From a bacterium (GTDB lineage: Bacteria > Gemmatimonadota > Glassbacteria > GWA2-58-10), in assembly GCA_021372515.1 (NCBI GenBank), contig JAJFUG010000163.1, forward strand, positions 1-27,410: DNA of 27,410 nucleotides. The letters are read 5' to 3'. The notes below the pieces were generated by a model. That model saw only the letters and a program-made list of their open reading frames with translations, searched no databases and was not told the origin of the DNA. Every line of letters begins with the position of its first letter. The first letter of the stretch is position 1. Positions 13,756 to 22,150 of the stretch are shown one piece after another. The translations under genes and the position numbers were made by a program.

Positions 13756-14787
13756 TCAGGGGAGCGTTATCTCCCGTCCCTCGCGGGCGGCGCGGTAAAT
13801 GCTGTCGATCACCAGGCCGGTGGCGCGTCCCTGCTCGCCGCTGACCACCGGGTCGCGGCCCTCCCACACGGCGTGGCAGAAATCGCGGATGATCGCCTCG
13901 TGCCCGCCGGTCTCGGTCACCGCCACGCCCGCCGCGCCCGCGCCGCTGTGGATCGCCTTCGCCGGCGCCACCGCGGGCGGGGTCACGCCCTCCATCTTCC
14001 AGTCCACCACCTCGTCGTTCACCGTGATAAAGGAGCCCCTCTCGGAGTGCAGCTCCATGCGCACCGGGAACCCGGGCGCGGTCACGGTGGAGGCGATGAT
14101 CGTGCCGAACATCCCGTCCGGCCAGGTCAGCACCGCGGCGCCGTGGTCCTCCACCTCGATCCCGGTGTGGGCCAGCAGCGCGGTCTTGGCCATCACCGTG
14201 CGCGGCACGCCGAAGAACCAGGTCAGGGTGTCGACATTATGGCTGGCCTGCTGCATGAACGGCCCGCCACCATCCACCGCCAGGGTGCCGCGCCACTCGG
14301 CGCTGTCGTAGTAGCTCTGCGGGCGGAGGAACTTGACGAACAGGTCGGTGACATAGATTCTGCCGAACGCGCGGGAGTCTATCATCCGTTTCAGCTCGAT
14401 GTTGGCCGGGCTCATGCGGCGCTGGAAACTCACCCCCAGGCGCACTCCGGCGGCGCGGCAGGCCGCGATCATCTCGTCCATCTTGGGCAGGGTCACATCC
14501 AGGGGCTTCTCGGTCAGCACATGCTTGCCCAGGGCGGCCGCGGCCAGGGTGTCACGGTGGTGAAGGCCGTTGGGCGTGGCCAGCATCACGGCGTCATAGG
14601 GCACTCCTACGCTCTCCAGGCCCACGGAGGAGGCCTCGAAACCGTTGGCCGCGGCGTATCTGGCCGCCCGCTCGGCGCTGCGGCTCACCACCGCCACGAT
14701 CTCGGCCTCCTCCACGTTCGCCGCCGCCCGGACATAGGTGGTGGCGATATTGCCGGTCCCCACCAGAACGAACCTGAGCTTTTTCAT
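13756..14787 (-). CDS. Gfo/Idh/MocA family oxidoreductase (cytoplasmic)
   Basis: A 343-residue NAD(P)-dependent dehydrogenase without a signal peptide. The Rossmann motif is GTGNIA (10-15), and the family lysine is in TEKPL at K94. The substrate-site region reads GGGPFMQQASHNVD (173-186), keeping the catalytic-type histidine H183, while the preceding Asp of classical inositol dehydrogenases is Gln (Q179), as in several sugar oxidoreductase subfamilies. Length and layout are standard. The gene follows the TIM-barrel gene by 35 bp and lies downstream of the MFS transporter on the same strand, which suggests oxidation of an imported sugar, polyol or amino-sugar. No specific substrate can be named. 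The start ATG at 14787 begins the Rossmann strand directly. Confidence 0.85.
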   Translation of the reverse strand: MKKLRFVLVGTGNIATTYVRAAANVEEAEIVAVVSRSAERAARYAAANGFEASSVGLESVGVPYDAVMLATPNGLHHRDTLAAAALGKHVLTEKPLDVTLPKMDEMIAACRAAGVRLGVSFQRRMSPANIELKRMIDSRAFGRIYVTDLFVKFLRPQSYYDSAEWRGTLAVDGGGPFMQQASHNVDTLTWFFGVPRTVMAKTALLAHTGIEVEDHGAAVLTWPDGMFGTIIASTVTAPGFPVRMELHSERGSFITVNDEVVDWKMEGVTPPAVAPAKAIHSGAGAAGVAVTETGGHEAIIRDFCHAVWEGRDPVVSGEQGRATGLVIDSIYRAAREGREITLP

Positions 14788-14822
14788 GCCGATTCTCCGA
14801 TCCTGTCAGAAATTAACCCTTG

Positions 14823-15683
14823 TCAGCCCCGGGCCGCCGCGGCAATGGCCTCGATGGCGTAACCCACGTTCAGCGCCGGCTGGTCCACATATTTGGGGAA
14901 CATCCCCAGCACCACGCAGTCGCCGGGCTTGATATTGGCGTAGGTCCAGGCCAGGCGCTCCCGCACCGCCTCCTGGCTCGCGCAGTGACGTCCCGCTCCC
15001 AGCACCTTGTAAGCCAGGCACTGCTTACGCGTGGAGCGGATGAAACGGCAGAACACCGGCGGGTCGGCCTCCTCGAACTGTTCCACCTCGAAACGGCCGG
15101 TCACCACCGCGCTCTCGCGCGGAGCACGCGCGATGTTGTAGAACGGGACCATGTAGAAATCCAGGTCCCAGCTCTTGCTCTCCACGTAGTCGAACACCTC
15201 GGGCATGTGCGTGGCCAGGCCGACCCGCACGCCGGCCTCGCGCATGGTCTTGAGGTACTCGCACACCGAGTCGATCCGGCCCTCGCGCCAGCGCTTGTCG
15301 GTCTCGGTGCCGTGGAAATAGATCCCCACCGCGCCGAAAGCGGCGATCACCTTGATGTTGGTGTGGATGTCGCTCATCTCGCTGGCGGTCTGGGCGATGA
15401 AATTGAGCCGGCCGCCCTCGCGCCGGAACAGCTCGAGCCAGTGGAGGATACGGTGATAGTCGCCGCGGGCCTGCAGGGTGTTGACCCCGGCCGCCTGGCA
15501 GCGGTGCAGGGTGGCTACCACCTGCTCGGACGTGTAGTAGGCGGCCATGTCGCTGTTCATCTCGGCCGTGAAATGGCTGTTGCCCACGAAGGGGTTGCCG
15601 CCCACGATCAGACGGCTGATCCGGTGCGGCCCGAAAGGCACGACCGGCAGGCCGCCGGCTGCGGGGGTGTCGCTCATGGTCAT
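14823..15683 (-). CDS. Aldo/keto-reductase-like TIM-barrel protein lacking the usual catalytic motif
   Basis: A 286-residue protein. The opening PHRISRLIVGGNPFVG (near 19-34) and LHRCQAAGVNTLQA (near 59-72) follow the order of aldo/keto reductase strands, and the end AGRHCASQEAVRERLAWTY...CVVLGMF resembles the cofactor-end strands of that family. The usual DTAxxYG active-site segment reads LQARGDYHR instead, so a standard NADPH-dependent reductase mechanism is doubtful. No signal peptide is visible. Two start codons compete, ATG at 15683 and ATG at 15677; neither has a strong ribosome-binding site. It lies 35 bp upstream of a Gfo/Idh/MocA gene and 154 bp downstream of the MFS transporter, so it probably shares their pathway, perhaps as an isomerase, epimerase or lyase. 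Confidence 0.7.
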   Translation of the reverse strand: MTMSDTPAAGGLPVVPFGPHRISRLIVGGNPFVGNSHFTAEMNSDMAAYYTSEQVVATLHRCQAAGVNTLQARGDYHRILHWLELFRREGGRLNFIAQTASEMSDIHTNIKVIAAFGAVGIYFHGTETDKRWREGRIDSVCEYLKTMREAGVRVGLATHMPEVFDYVESKSWDLDFYMVPFYNIARAPRESAVVTGRFEVEQFEEADPPVFCRFIRSTRKQCLAYKVLGAGRHCASQEAVRERLAWTYANIKPGDCVVLGMFPKYVDQPALNVGYAIEAIAAAARG

Positions 15684-15837
15684 TCGGTCCCACGCGTTGG
15701 AGACGAATCGTCGCCGGTCAGGACCAGCCCCTAGGGCCGGTCTGCCGGAATGACTGAAATGAATGTACAGATAAGATGGCCCGGTTCGGCCGGCCAGTCA
15801 AGGCAGAAGAACCGGGCGGGTGCGCAGCGTTGTGCTG

Positions 15838-17091
15838 TCAGTCGTAGATGCGCGCCTTGAACCTGCGCAGCCGCTGGGACAGGAAAGCCGAGATGAACAG
15901 AGTCCCCGCGATGCAGTAGAAAATCCACTGCATGCCCCAGCGGTCGCCCACCAGGCCGAGGATCGGGGCGGCCAGGGCGCCCAGGCCCAGGTTGAGGCCG
16001 AACTTGAGCCCGTAGCCGGTGCTGCGGTGACGGGGGGGCACGGCCAGGGCCAGCATCTGGTTCTCGATCGGCTGGCCGCTGAAAAACACCACGAAGAACA
16101 CGGCCAGCATCGCCACCAGGGGCCAGCCGCCCAGCAGCACGGTCACCAGCAGAAGCGGGCCCCACAACGGCACCAGGCGCACGTAGACCCGGAACGGGCT
16201 GTGACGGTCGGAGACATGCCCGCCCCACATCTGGCCGATACCTCCGGCCAGCAGGGCCAGGCTGGTGAACAGCCCGCCTGCGATCACCGAACTGGTCCAG
16301 CTCACGTGCACGTTCTCGCCCAGGTACTTGGGCAGGTAGGTCATCAGGCCGCGGTAGACCAGTCCGGTGATAATCATCACCATGTACAGCCAGAACAGGA
16401 AACCGCGGTTGGAGCTGTCCGGCCGGCTGCCATCCTCCCCGGACTCCTGCGCAGTGGACGGCTGGGGCAGGCTCCGGTGCGAGATGCGCACCGGGAAGAT
16501 CAGGAACAGGACTCCTGAGATGAACCCGAAAGCCGCGGGCACGAAAAAGGCCATGTGCCAGCCGAACTTTTCGCCCAGAAGCCCGGCCACGAACGGCGAG
16601 ATGGCCAGCCCGATGCTGCCGAACACCCCGTGCAGCCCCATGACGAACCCCTTGCGCCGCACACCCATCGAGATCAGGGCCAGGCCCGAGGGATGGTACA
16701 GGCTGCCGAACAGCCCCATCAGGCCGAACGAGAGGGCCAGGGTCCAGACCGAATGGCTCAGCCCGGCCAGCACCGCCGAGGCCGAGGTGCCGAAAATGAA
16801 CAGCAGGAACACCTTGTATATGTCCCAGCGGTCAGCCAGCATGCCGCCGGGCAGGCTCCCCAGGCCGAGCATCATTATATAAGGGAACACCAGGGCCCCG
16901 ACCTCGACCAGGGAAAGATGAAAATGCGCGATCAGAAGGGTGAGCACACCGGCGTAGATCAGCTCGAAAAAGTGCAGCATGCCGTGGCCCAGGCTGGTGA
17001 AAAATATGACCCGCTTCTCGTAGGGATACTCACGCCCCGGGGCCGTGACCGCCGCCTCGTCCGTGCTCAGTGCCGTCTCTATGCTGTCCAT
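15838..17091 (-). CDS. MFS transporter
   Basis: A 417-residue polytopic protein with about twelve hydrophobic helices and the major-facilitator loop motif GGMLADRWDIYK at 82-93 between helices 2 and 3. A related motif, GGHVSDRHSPFR, occupies the same place in the second half. A hydrophilic central loop (about 205-232, rich in Ser, Gly and Glu) separates the halves. The early GHGMLHFFELIYAGVL is reminiscent of the fosmidomycin-resistance-like MFS subgroup, but context argues more for solute uptake, because a TIM-barrel protein and an oxidoreductase follow on the same strand. The start at 17091 is chosen because the preceding frame gives no better candidate. A possible promoter lies at 17151-17179. 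The substrate is unknown. Confidence 0.85.
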   Translation of the reverse strand: MDSIETALSTDEAAVTAPGREYPYEKRVIFFTSLGHGMLHFFELIYAGVLTLLIAHFHLSLVEVGALVFPYIMMLGLGSLPGGMLADRWDIYKVFLLFIFGTSASAVLAGLSHSVWTLALSFGLMGLFGSLYHPSGLALISMGVRRKGFVMGLHGVFGSIGLAISPFVAGLLGEKFGWHMAFFVPAAFGFISGVLFLIFPVRISHRSLPQPSTAQESGEDGSRPDSSNRGFLFWLYMVMIITGLVYRGLMTYLPKYLGENVHVSWTSSVIAGGLFTSLALLAGGIGQMWGGHVSDRHSPFRVYVRLVPLWGPLLLVTVLLGGWPLVAMLAVFFVVFFSGQPIENQMLALAVPPRHRSTGYGLKFGLNLGLGALAAPILGLVGDRWGMQWIFYCIAGTLFISAFLSQRLRRFKARIYD

Positions 17092-17150
17092 TGGCTGCTT
17101 TCACGATAGATGAATTCACCGGTTCCGGTCCTGGCGCCGGGAAAGGATGC

Positions 17151-17179
17151 AAAATACTGTCGTTCATGCCGTTGCGCAA
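17151..17179 (-). promoter_or_regulatory. Possible promoter for the MFS transporter operon
   Basis: Minus strand TTGCGC (17179-17174), a 17-bp spacer, then TATTTT (17156-17151), 60 bp upstream of the transporter start. Spacing is ideal; the boxes match three and four consensus positions. Confidence 0.35.
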
Positions 17180-17209
17180 GATGGAATAAACCGGAGGCGC
17201 GCTTTGCGC

Positions 17210-17784
17210 TCAGAGCAGTTGCATCGAGGCGCCAAAGCGGAACTGGAGCATATCGAGGCCGGAGGTCGATTTATCGTACAGCACCGGACCTTCCTGGCTG
17301 GGGCGGCGCAGGTTCTGACGGACCAGGAAATCACTCTGACCGCTTTTCTGGTACAGGGCTTTCAGATCGATGGCCATGTCCTTGATCAGGCGGCCGGTCT
17401 CCTTTTCCCCGCTCTCCCAGAGCACGAACCTCAGGCCGCCGCCCACGCCCCAGATATAGCTCAGATGGCTGAAATCCTCGGTCTGGTCGATCAGCGGTCC
17501 GGCCCAGCGCGCGTTGGTGATATGGCTGTCGATGCCGAAATACGCCGGTCCGCCCAGGGCGTCGACATAGGGGCGGAGCGCCCCGCGGCTCAGTCCGACT
17601 GAAATCCCCGTACAGAAAGCCGTGATGCTGTACCGGCTGGAGACATCGCAGAACATGTCGCTCTGGGAGAAACTGAGCGGCACGTACCAGTGCTCGGTCC
17701 CAGTTGCAGGTTCCCGGCCAGGGCCGTGGAGGACAGGTTGAGGACAGCCAGGACAAGCAGAAGGCTCAACACGTTGCGTCGCAT
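17210..17784 (-). pseudogene. Broken outer-membrane beta-barrel-like protein (internal deletion and frameshift)
   Basis: Two minus-strand frames make up one former gene. The first gives a start at 17784 (GGAG 8 nt upstream) and a signal peptide MRRNVLSLLLVLAVLNLSS...ALA, then goes out of frame. The second runs from about 17700 to 17210 and encodes TEHWYVPLSF...FGASMQLL. The second part aligns by eye with the C-terminal two thirds of the intact paralogue at 18036-18749: GISVGLSRGALRPYVDALGG against GFQVGLRNGPVRPYAEAFFG, then IWGVGGGLRF against NLGLGGGVQI. The intact paralogue has roughly 50-60 residues more between signal peptide and this region. The simplest reading is an internal deletion near 17690-17710 that also shifted the frame. 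An assembly error is the alternative. Function of the family is unknown. Confidence 0.7.
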
Positions 17785-17995
17785 GTGCGTCACTCCACTT
17801 TCGCTCTATCGCCTGAATGCAATCGTTTTCCTGACGGCTGGCACAGCGCCGCCAGGACTGCCCGGCAAATCTTTTGACGCCTCAAACAGGGGAGGACTGC
17901 CTGGACGTAACTCTATGCAGGGTAGTTTGACGGCTAATATTGCAAAGTGAGAAAATTAAGTAAAGAAAAATGCCGTGTCCTTTGAGGAACAGGAT

Positions 17996-18026
17996 GCCCC
18001 GGGCGGCGGTTTCCACCGCCCGGGGC
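17996..18026 (-). terminator. Strong hairpin downstream of the beta-barrel gene
   Basis: GCCCCGGGCGG (17996-18006) and CCGCCCGGGGC (18016-18026) form an 11-bp perfect stem, ending 9 bp beyond the stop codon of the intact beta-barrel gene. On the minus strand a T-rich tract follows only after about 20 nt, so termination is likely but not textbook. Confidence 0.5.
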
Positions 18027-18035
18027 CGGGGAAGG

Positions 18036-18749
18036 TCAGAAATTGAAAGTAGCGCCGACACGCAGCATGAACATGTCCGTGGCGGACTCCACGGTGTCGT
18101 AGGTGACTTTGCCCAGTTCGCGCTCGATGGAGCCTTTTTTCAGGTACTCGGCGTTGCCGCCCCTCACATAGCCCAGCTTGATATCGATCAGGGCCTCGTT
18201 CAGCTCGCCCTTGAGCGCCTCTTTGCGCCTCCAGACCGGGATCTGCACGCCGCCGCCCAGGCCTAAATTCCAGGTCCAGTCACTGAAATTGGTGCTGGCG
18301 GCGATCTCATCTCCGCTGCCCAGGCCGTGGTTTTCGATCTTGGTCCGGGTGGCGATGTAGGTCACTCCGAAGAAGGCCTCGGCGTACGGGCGCACCGGGC
18401 CGTTGCGCAGGCCCACCTGAAAGCCGGGGCTGACCTGCACCATGTAGTTGTCCGTCACCACGTCCACCACCACATCCGGGATGGTCATGCTGAAAGGCTC
18501 GGTCCGCCGCTCGCGGCCGTAGTTCAGGTAGCCGACATCCGCGAACAACACCGGGGCCACGGACGATCCCTGGGCGAAAGCCCAGCCCACGCGGCCCGCG
18601 CCGCCCCAGGCGAAATCGACCTGCTCGCTGAAATCCCCCTGCGGCCAGGCCAGCGACAAGCCCGCCCCGGCGGTAAGCTCCGCCCGCGACTGCGCCACCG
18701 ACAGCGATAAAGCCAGCATGACAACCGGAATCATTCTTAATGCCCGCAT
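18036..18749 (-). CDS. Outer-membrane beta-barrel-like protein
   Basis: A 237-residue exported protein with signal peptide MRALRMIPVVMLALSLS...RA. The mature part alternates hydrophobic and polar residues in strand-length blocks (LTAGAGLSLAWP, GAGRVGWAFAQG, NLGLGGGVQIPVW) and ends in MLRVGATFNF. The terminal aromatic residue matches the signature recognised by the BAM complex. It resembles small eight-strand OmpW/OmpA-like barrels; no specific family is recognised. The start at 18749 has AAGGAG 6 nt upstream; the upstream extension of the frame is rejected because it would bury the signal. A broken paralogue lies 251 bp downstream on the same strand, so the pair arose by tandem duplication. 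A hairpin follows at 17996-18026. Confidence 0.75.
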   Translation of the reverse strand: MRALRMIPVVMLALSLSVAQSRAELTAGAGLSLAWPQGDFSEQVDFAWGGAGRVGWAFAQGSSVAPVLFADVGYLNYGRERRTEPFSMTIPDVVVDVVTDNYMVQVSPGFQVGLRNGPVRPYAEAFFGVTYIATRTKIENHGLGSGDEIAASTNFSDWTWNLGLGGGVQIPVWRRKEALKGELNEALIDIKLGYVRGGNAEYLKKGSIERELGKVTYDTVESATDMFMLRVGATFNF

Positions 18750-18834
18750 GCTACACTCCTTAGGGATTGGATCAGGGTGAGGGCCGGAATTCACTCTGCA
18801 CAACGTGCAACGTTAAGAATATAACACATTCCGC

Positions 18835-18876
18835 AAAAAAAGGGGAGGGACGGCCCCAGTTTGCGCCGTCTCTCCC
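18835..18876 (-). terminator. Rho-independent terminator of the nucleoside hydrolase operon
   Basis: Minus strand GGGAGAGACGGC (18876-18865), a 10-nt loop, then GCCGTCCCTCCC (18854-18843), followed by a run of seven T after one C. The 12-bp stem has one mismatch or wobble. It begins 32 bp after the nucleoside hydrolase stop codon. Confidence 0.8.
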
Positions 18877-18907
18877 GGTTAGACGATCAATCCCGCGGTT
18901 TATTCTG

Positions 18908-19882
18908 TCAACGCATCAAATTCTGGGTCAGGAGCTTTCCGGTCAGCCAGTCGAGGAAGCCCTGCTTGTCGATGCTCATGCCGATCTCACAGTTGGACGG
19001 CTGGCTTTCATCCACCACGGTGTAGCCCTCGTCGGTCACGCGCACGTGGGCCCGTCGCGTCTGGACAAAATTCTCGCCCAGGGCCATCGAGACCGCCACC
19101 GGGTCGAACAGCACCGGGTCGCGGCCCGCGTGGCGCGACGACCAGAGGGAGTAGAGCCCCATGATCGCATCGGTCAGGGCCGAGCCGCGGGCGGCGATCT
19201 GCCCCCGGCGCGCCTCGTCGAAATTCACCAGGGTGGTCACATCCAGCCCGGCCAGTCTGATCGGCACGCCGCTGGTCATGAACGCCTGGGCGCTGGGGAC
19301 ATCGGCCACCACGTTCCACTCGGGGCTGGGGATCGGGCTGCCCCCGTAGCCCATGTAGAACGAGCCGAACATGGCCACCACCTCCTTGACCAGTTTCCAG
19401 GCCGCCGGGTCGAGCTTGATCGCATCGCCCAGGTTGGTGGTCGGCCCCACGCTGATTATTGTCACCTGGTGCGGGTATTTTTTCAGGGTGCGCACTATAA
19501 ACTCGGCTGCGCTCTCCTGGACCGGCCTGTACTTGTCGAAGCCCTCGCCCCAGGCCAACTGAGCAGGTAACTGGTCGCCCTGGCGCGTCGGGCGTCCCAC
19601 GGCCACGGGGATATTTTCCTGGCCCGCCTCCCAGAGCATCCGGCAACTCACCCGCGCCCGCTCCGCCGTGGGGCCGTCGCAGGTGGTAATCCCCAGCACC
19701 TCGAAACGGTCGCCGCTAAGCTGGACCAGAGCGTGGGCGAAAGCGTCGTCGATATCGCCGGCAATGTCGGTGTCGAAGATGATCTTTTTCTTCTCAGCCC
19801 GCGCCGATCCGGCACACAGGGCCAGACAGAGGGTCAGCAGAAGGCCGCCGCGCAGAAAAAACGGGACGAGGCTCTCGCTCAT
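18908..19882 (-). CDS. Exported nucleoside hydrolase (IUNH family)
   Basis: A 324-residue protein with a signal peptide (residues about 1-29, ending GSARA) and the inosine-uridine nucleoside hydrolase signature FDTDIAGDIDDAFA at 36-49, whose aspartates bind calcium and activate water to cleave N-ribosidic bonds. The C-terminal metal aspartate is also present in VLFDPVAVSMAL. VGPTTNL carries the conserved region between them. A periplasmic location is inferred from the signal; most characterised members are cytoplasmic, but exported ones are common in polysaccharide-degrading bacteria, where the true substrate may be another glycoside. The start at 19882 follows AAGGAG with 9-nt spacing. It starts 24 bp after the related fusion gene and ends at a strong terminator, so the two form an operon. 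Confidence 0.85.
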   Translation of the reverse strand: MSESLVPFFLRGGLLLTLCLALCAGSARAEKKKIIFDTDIAGDIDDAFAHALVQLSGDRFEVLGITTCDGPTAERARVSCRMLWEAGQENIPVAVGRPTRQGDQLPAQLAWGEGFDKYRPVQESAAEFIVRTLKKYPHQVTIISVGPTTNLGDAIKLDPAAWKLVKEVVAMFGSFYMGYGGSPIPSPEWNVVADVPSAQAFMTSGVPIRLAGLDVTTLVNFDEARRGQIAARGSALTDAIMGLYSLWSSRHAGRDPVLFDPVAVSMALGENFVQTRRAHVRVTDEGYTVVDESQPSNCEIGMSIDKQGFLDWLTGKLLTQNLMR

Positions 19883-19906
19883 CGGTCAATTCTCCTTCAT
19901 CCGTGG

Positions 19907-21790
19907 TCATAGGTGCGCATCCAGAAATTTAACCAGTTCCTCGAACATCTCCAGCGTGAAACCGTGCTCCCCGTGTGGACGCCAGGCCACGAGGTTGTCG
20001 GGCGCCCCGGCGTGATGGTAGGCGGGCTGGGCTTTCTCCAGCAGTTCCTCCACCCCCTGGCTGGGCATGCCGATATCCTCCAGCGGCGCAGCGATGAAAT
20101 AGGGCCGCGGGGCCTGGGCCGCCACGATGTCGCCCTGGTCGAAATGCTGCAGGATGCCCGGCACCCACCAGTAGACCCCGTGGTAGCCCGGGTCGCCCAA
20201 CTGGATCATCCTGCGCCAGGAGCCCACCCCGCCGCAGAGCGGAGCGGCCGCGGCGAAACGCGGGTCGCAGGCCGTGGCGAAAAAGGTGGTGATCCCGCCG
20301 AACGACATCCCGGTGCAGCCCACCCGCGAGGAGTCGACATCCGGACGGGCCTGAAGGTAGCTCAACCCCTGGCGGATCTCGTAGGCGAGCACCCCCTGGG
20401 CGGTGAAACCCTCGATCAGGTAGGCCTTGCTCTGACGGTCTTCGTTGAAACCACGGTCGCCCAGGCCGCGCTGGGTGAGGGCCAGGGTCACGTAGCCGCG
20501 GCGCGCCAGCTCGGAGGCCCAGCCGTGAAGACGCATGTGCGGCTCCTGCGGGGTCGGGCGGCCCAGGCTGCGGTAGTCCGCGATACCGAACATCTCCTCG
20601 GTCAGCACGAACCGGTCGCCGCCGGTGCCGGAAAGGCAGATCACCGCGGGCAGAGGACGCTCCGGAGCGTTCTCGGGGCGGCAGACAAAGGCCGGGACCT
20701 CCTCGCCGAAAATCGTGGGCCAGCGCACCTCCTGGCGGGTGAAACCCCGGAAGCGCTCCACTTTTCCCTCCACCGCCTGGACATCCGGGGCGGCGGTGGG
20801 CACGTTCAGCACCCGGCAGACCCGCTCGTAGATCGAGTTGCCGCGCGGTGCGGCCTCGCGCAGCCGGCCGTAGAACTCCTCCCAGACCGGGCAGGGCCCG
20901 CGCGCGGGGTCCTCGTCCAGGCCGGTCAGCACCTCGATCTCGGCCCCGGGGTGCGAGAAATCCCAGGCCCCGCGCTCATCCACCCAGGGGGCCTTGGCTT
21001 TCAGGCGGGCCACCCGCTCGGGGTGGGCCAGGGCGGCCACCGCGGCCAGGGCGGGCAGGTTGAAACTTTCGCTGTCCGGGAAACGGTTGAGCACGAGCAG
21101 AAGGTTCAGGTAGTCGGCCAGGGGATTCAACCCGCGCAGCCGCTCGCCCTGGACCCAGCGGGTGGTGGCCATGTGGTTGTTGCCCGGCGGGATCAGGCTC
21201 AGGCGCGCCCCGCTTGCCATCAGCACGCGCTGGGCTTCCAGGTCCAGAAGGCTGTTGTGCTCGCCGCCCTCGCCCTCGGGCCAGTCGGCCCCGCCCAGCC
21301 AGACAAACTCGGCCCGCTCCTTGAGCGAGGGGTCGATCAGCAGCGCGCTGGCCAGGTTGGTGGCCGCGCCCAGACCCAGGATCACCAGGGGGCCCTCCCC
21401 CTTGAGCTTCGAGGCGTCCACGATGAACCGCGCCGCCGGGCTTTCCACCGCCGCACGGGCCGAGGGCAGCGGGTGCTCGGCCCCGCGCAGCACCGGGATG
21501 CCCCGCACCCCGGCCAGGCCGAGCACCGTGTGCACCTCGCGGAAATTGCCCTCCAGGGTGTTCTCGCCGCTGTGTACCGCGGTCAGGCCCAGTATCTCGA
21601 ATTTCTCCGGAAACAGCAGGGCGTAGGCGATGGCGTGCTGGTCATCCCGCTCCAGGGCGGCATCCGTGTCGATTATGAGCCGCATGGCTGCGGCCCGGGC
21701 CTGTCCGGGGGCGGCCAGCAAAAAGGTGAGAGCAAGAAAGCCCAGCAGTCTGGGGACAGCGCGGCGTGCGGCTTTGCATTCGGCTGGCAT
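19907..21790 (-). CDS. Fusion of a nucleoside-hydrolase-like domain with an alpha/beta hydrolase
   Basis: A 627-residue exported protein with signal peptide (about 1-34). Residues about 36-330 are nucleoside-hydrolase-like, with LIIDTDAALERDDQHAIAYAL (D41, D43, D49, D50) and LGLGAATNLASAL. The later metal aspartate usually in (H/P)DPxA seems missing, since the region reads FNLPALAAVAALAHPE (243-258), so this domain may be altered in activity. Residues about 340-627 are an alpha/beta hydrolase of the dienelactone hydrolase/acetyl-xylan esterase type: nucleophile elbow GMSFGG with S496, likely acid D572 in PLEDIG and histidine H606 or H609 in RPHGEHGF. The frame is continuous, so the fusion is real in this assembly. 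The start at 21790 follows GGGGAG. It precedes the single-domain nucleoside hydrolase by 24 bp and follows a J-domain gene by 54 bp. Confidence 0.8.
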   Translation of the reverse strand: MPAECKAARRAVPRLLGFLALTFLLAAPGQARAAAMRLIIDTDAALERDDQHAIAYALLFPEKFEILGLTAVHSGENTLEGNFREVHTVLGLAGVRGIPVLRGAEHPLPSARAAVESPAARFIVDASKLKGEGPLVILGLGAATNLASALLIDPSLKERAEFVWLGGADWPEGEGGEHNSLLDLEAQRVLMASGARLSLIPPGNNHMATTRWVQGERLRGLNPLADYLNLLLVLNRFPDSESFNLPALAAVAALAHPERVARLKAKAPWVDERGAWDFSHPGAEIEVLTGLDEDPARGPCPVWEEFYGRLREAAPRGNSIYERVCRVLNVPTAAPDVQAVEGKVERFRGFTRQEVRWPTIFGEEVPAFVCRPENAPERPLPAVICLSGTGGDRFVLTEEMFGIADYRSLGRPTPQEPHMRLHGWASELARRGYVTLALTQRGLGDRGFNEDRQSKAYLIEGFTAQGVLAYEIRQGLSYLQARPDVDSSRVGCTGMSFGGITTFFATACDPRFAAAAPLCGGVGSWRRMIQLGDPGYHGVYWWVPGILQHFDQGDIVAAQAPRPYFIAAPLEDIGMPSQGVEELLEKAQPAYHHAGAPDNLVAWRPHGEHGFTLEMFEELVKFLDAHL

Positions 21791-21844
21791 CGGGTTCTCC
21801 CCGCGGTTGGCGTTCCGGTGTGGGCGGTCGGGTGGGTCCGGGGC

Positions 21845-22150
21845 TCAGAGGCCGCCGAAATGCCGCCACCAGAAATCCTCGCCGCCCGCGTACTGCTCGA
21901 CATCCTCCCGGCGCAGCGAGTACTGGAAATTGTTGCAGAAATCTGTCAGAGTGCCGTAGGCCGCGTTCAGCTCGGCCTGTTTCTGCTTGCACAGCTCGGG
22001 GTCGTCCGGGCACAGGTCGGGGTGCCAGCGGCGCGACAGCTCGCGGTAGCGCTGGCGTATCTGCGCCAGGCTGACCCGGTCGGGCAGCTCGAGCGTGCGC
22101 CGCGCATGGTCCAGGCGGTCGAAAAGGCTTTCCCTTTCGGCGTCGCTCAT
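21845..22150 (-). CDS. Small J-domain protein
   Basis: A 101-residue protein that is mostly one J domain. VSLAQIRQRYRELSRRWHPD (26-45) has helix II and the invariant HPD (H43-P44-D45) that stimulates the DnaK ATPase, and ELNAAYGTLTD provides helix III. No glycine-rich or zinc-finger region is present, so it is a class C (type III) co-chaperone. The C-terminal tail EDFWWRHFGGL is aromatic-rich and may bind a client. The start at 22150 has GGAG 6 nt upstream; an upstream in-frame ATG at 22198 would add 16 residues and has no good site. It lies 54 bp before the fusion hydrolase gene, on the same strand, and could be its co-transcribed folding helper, though this is a guess. Confidence 0.8.
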   Translation of the reverse strand: MSDAERESLFDRLDHARRTLELPDRVSLAQIRQRYRELSRRWHPDLCPDDPELCKQKQAELNAAYGTLTDFCNNFQYSLRREDVEQYAGGEDFWWRHFGGL

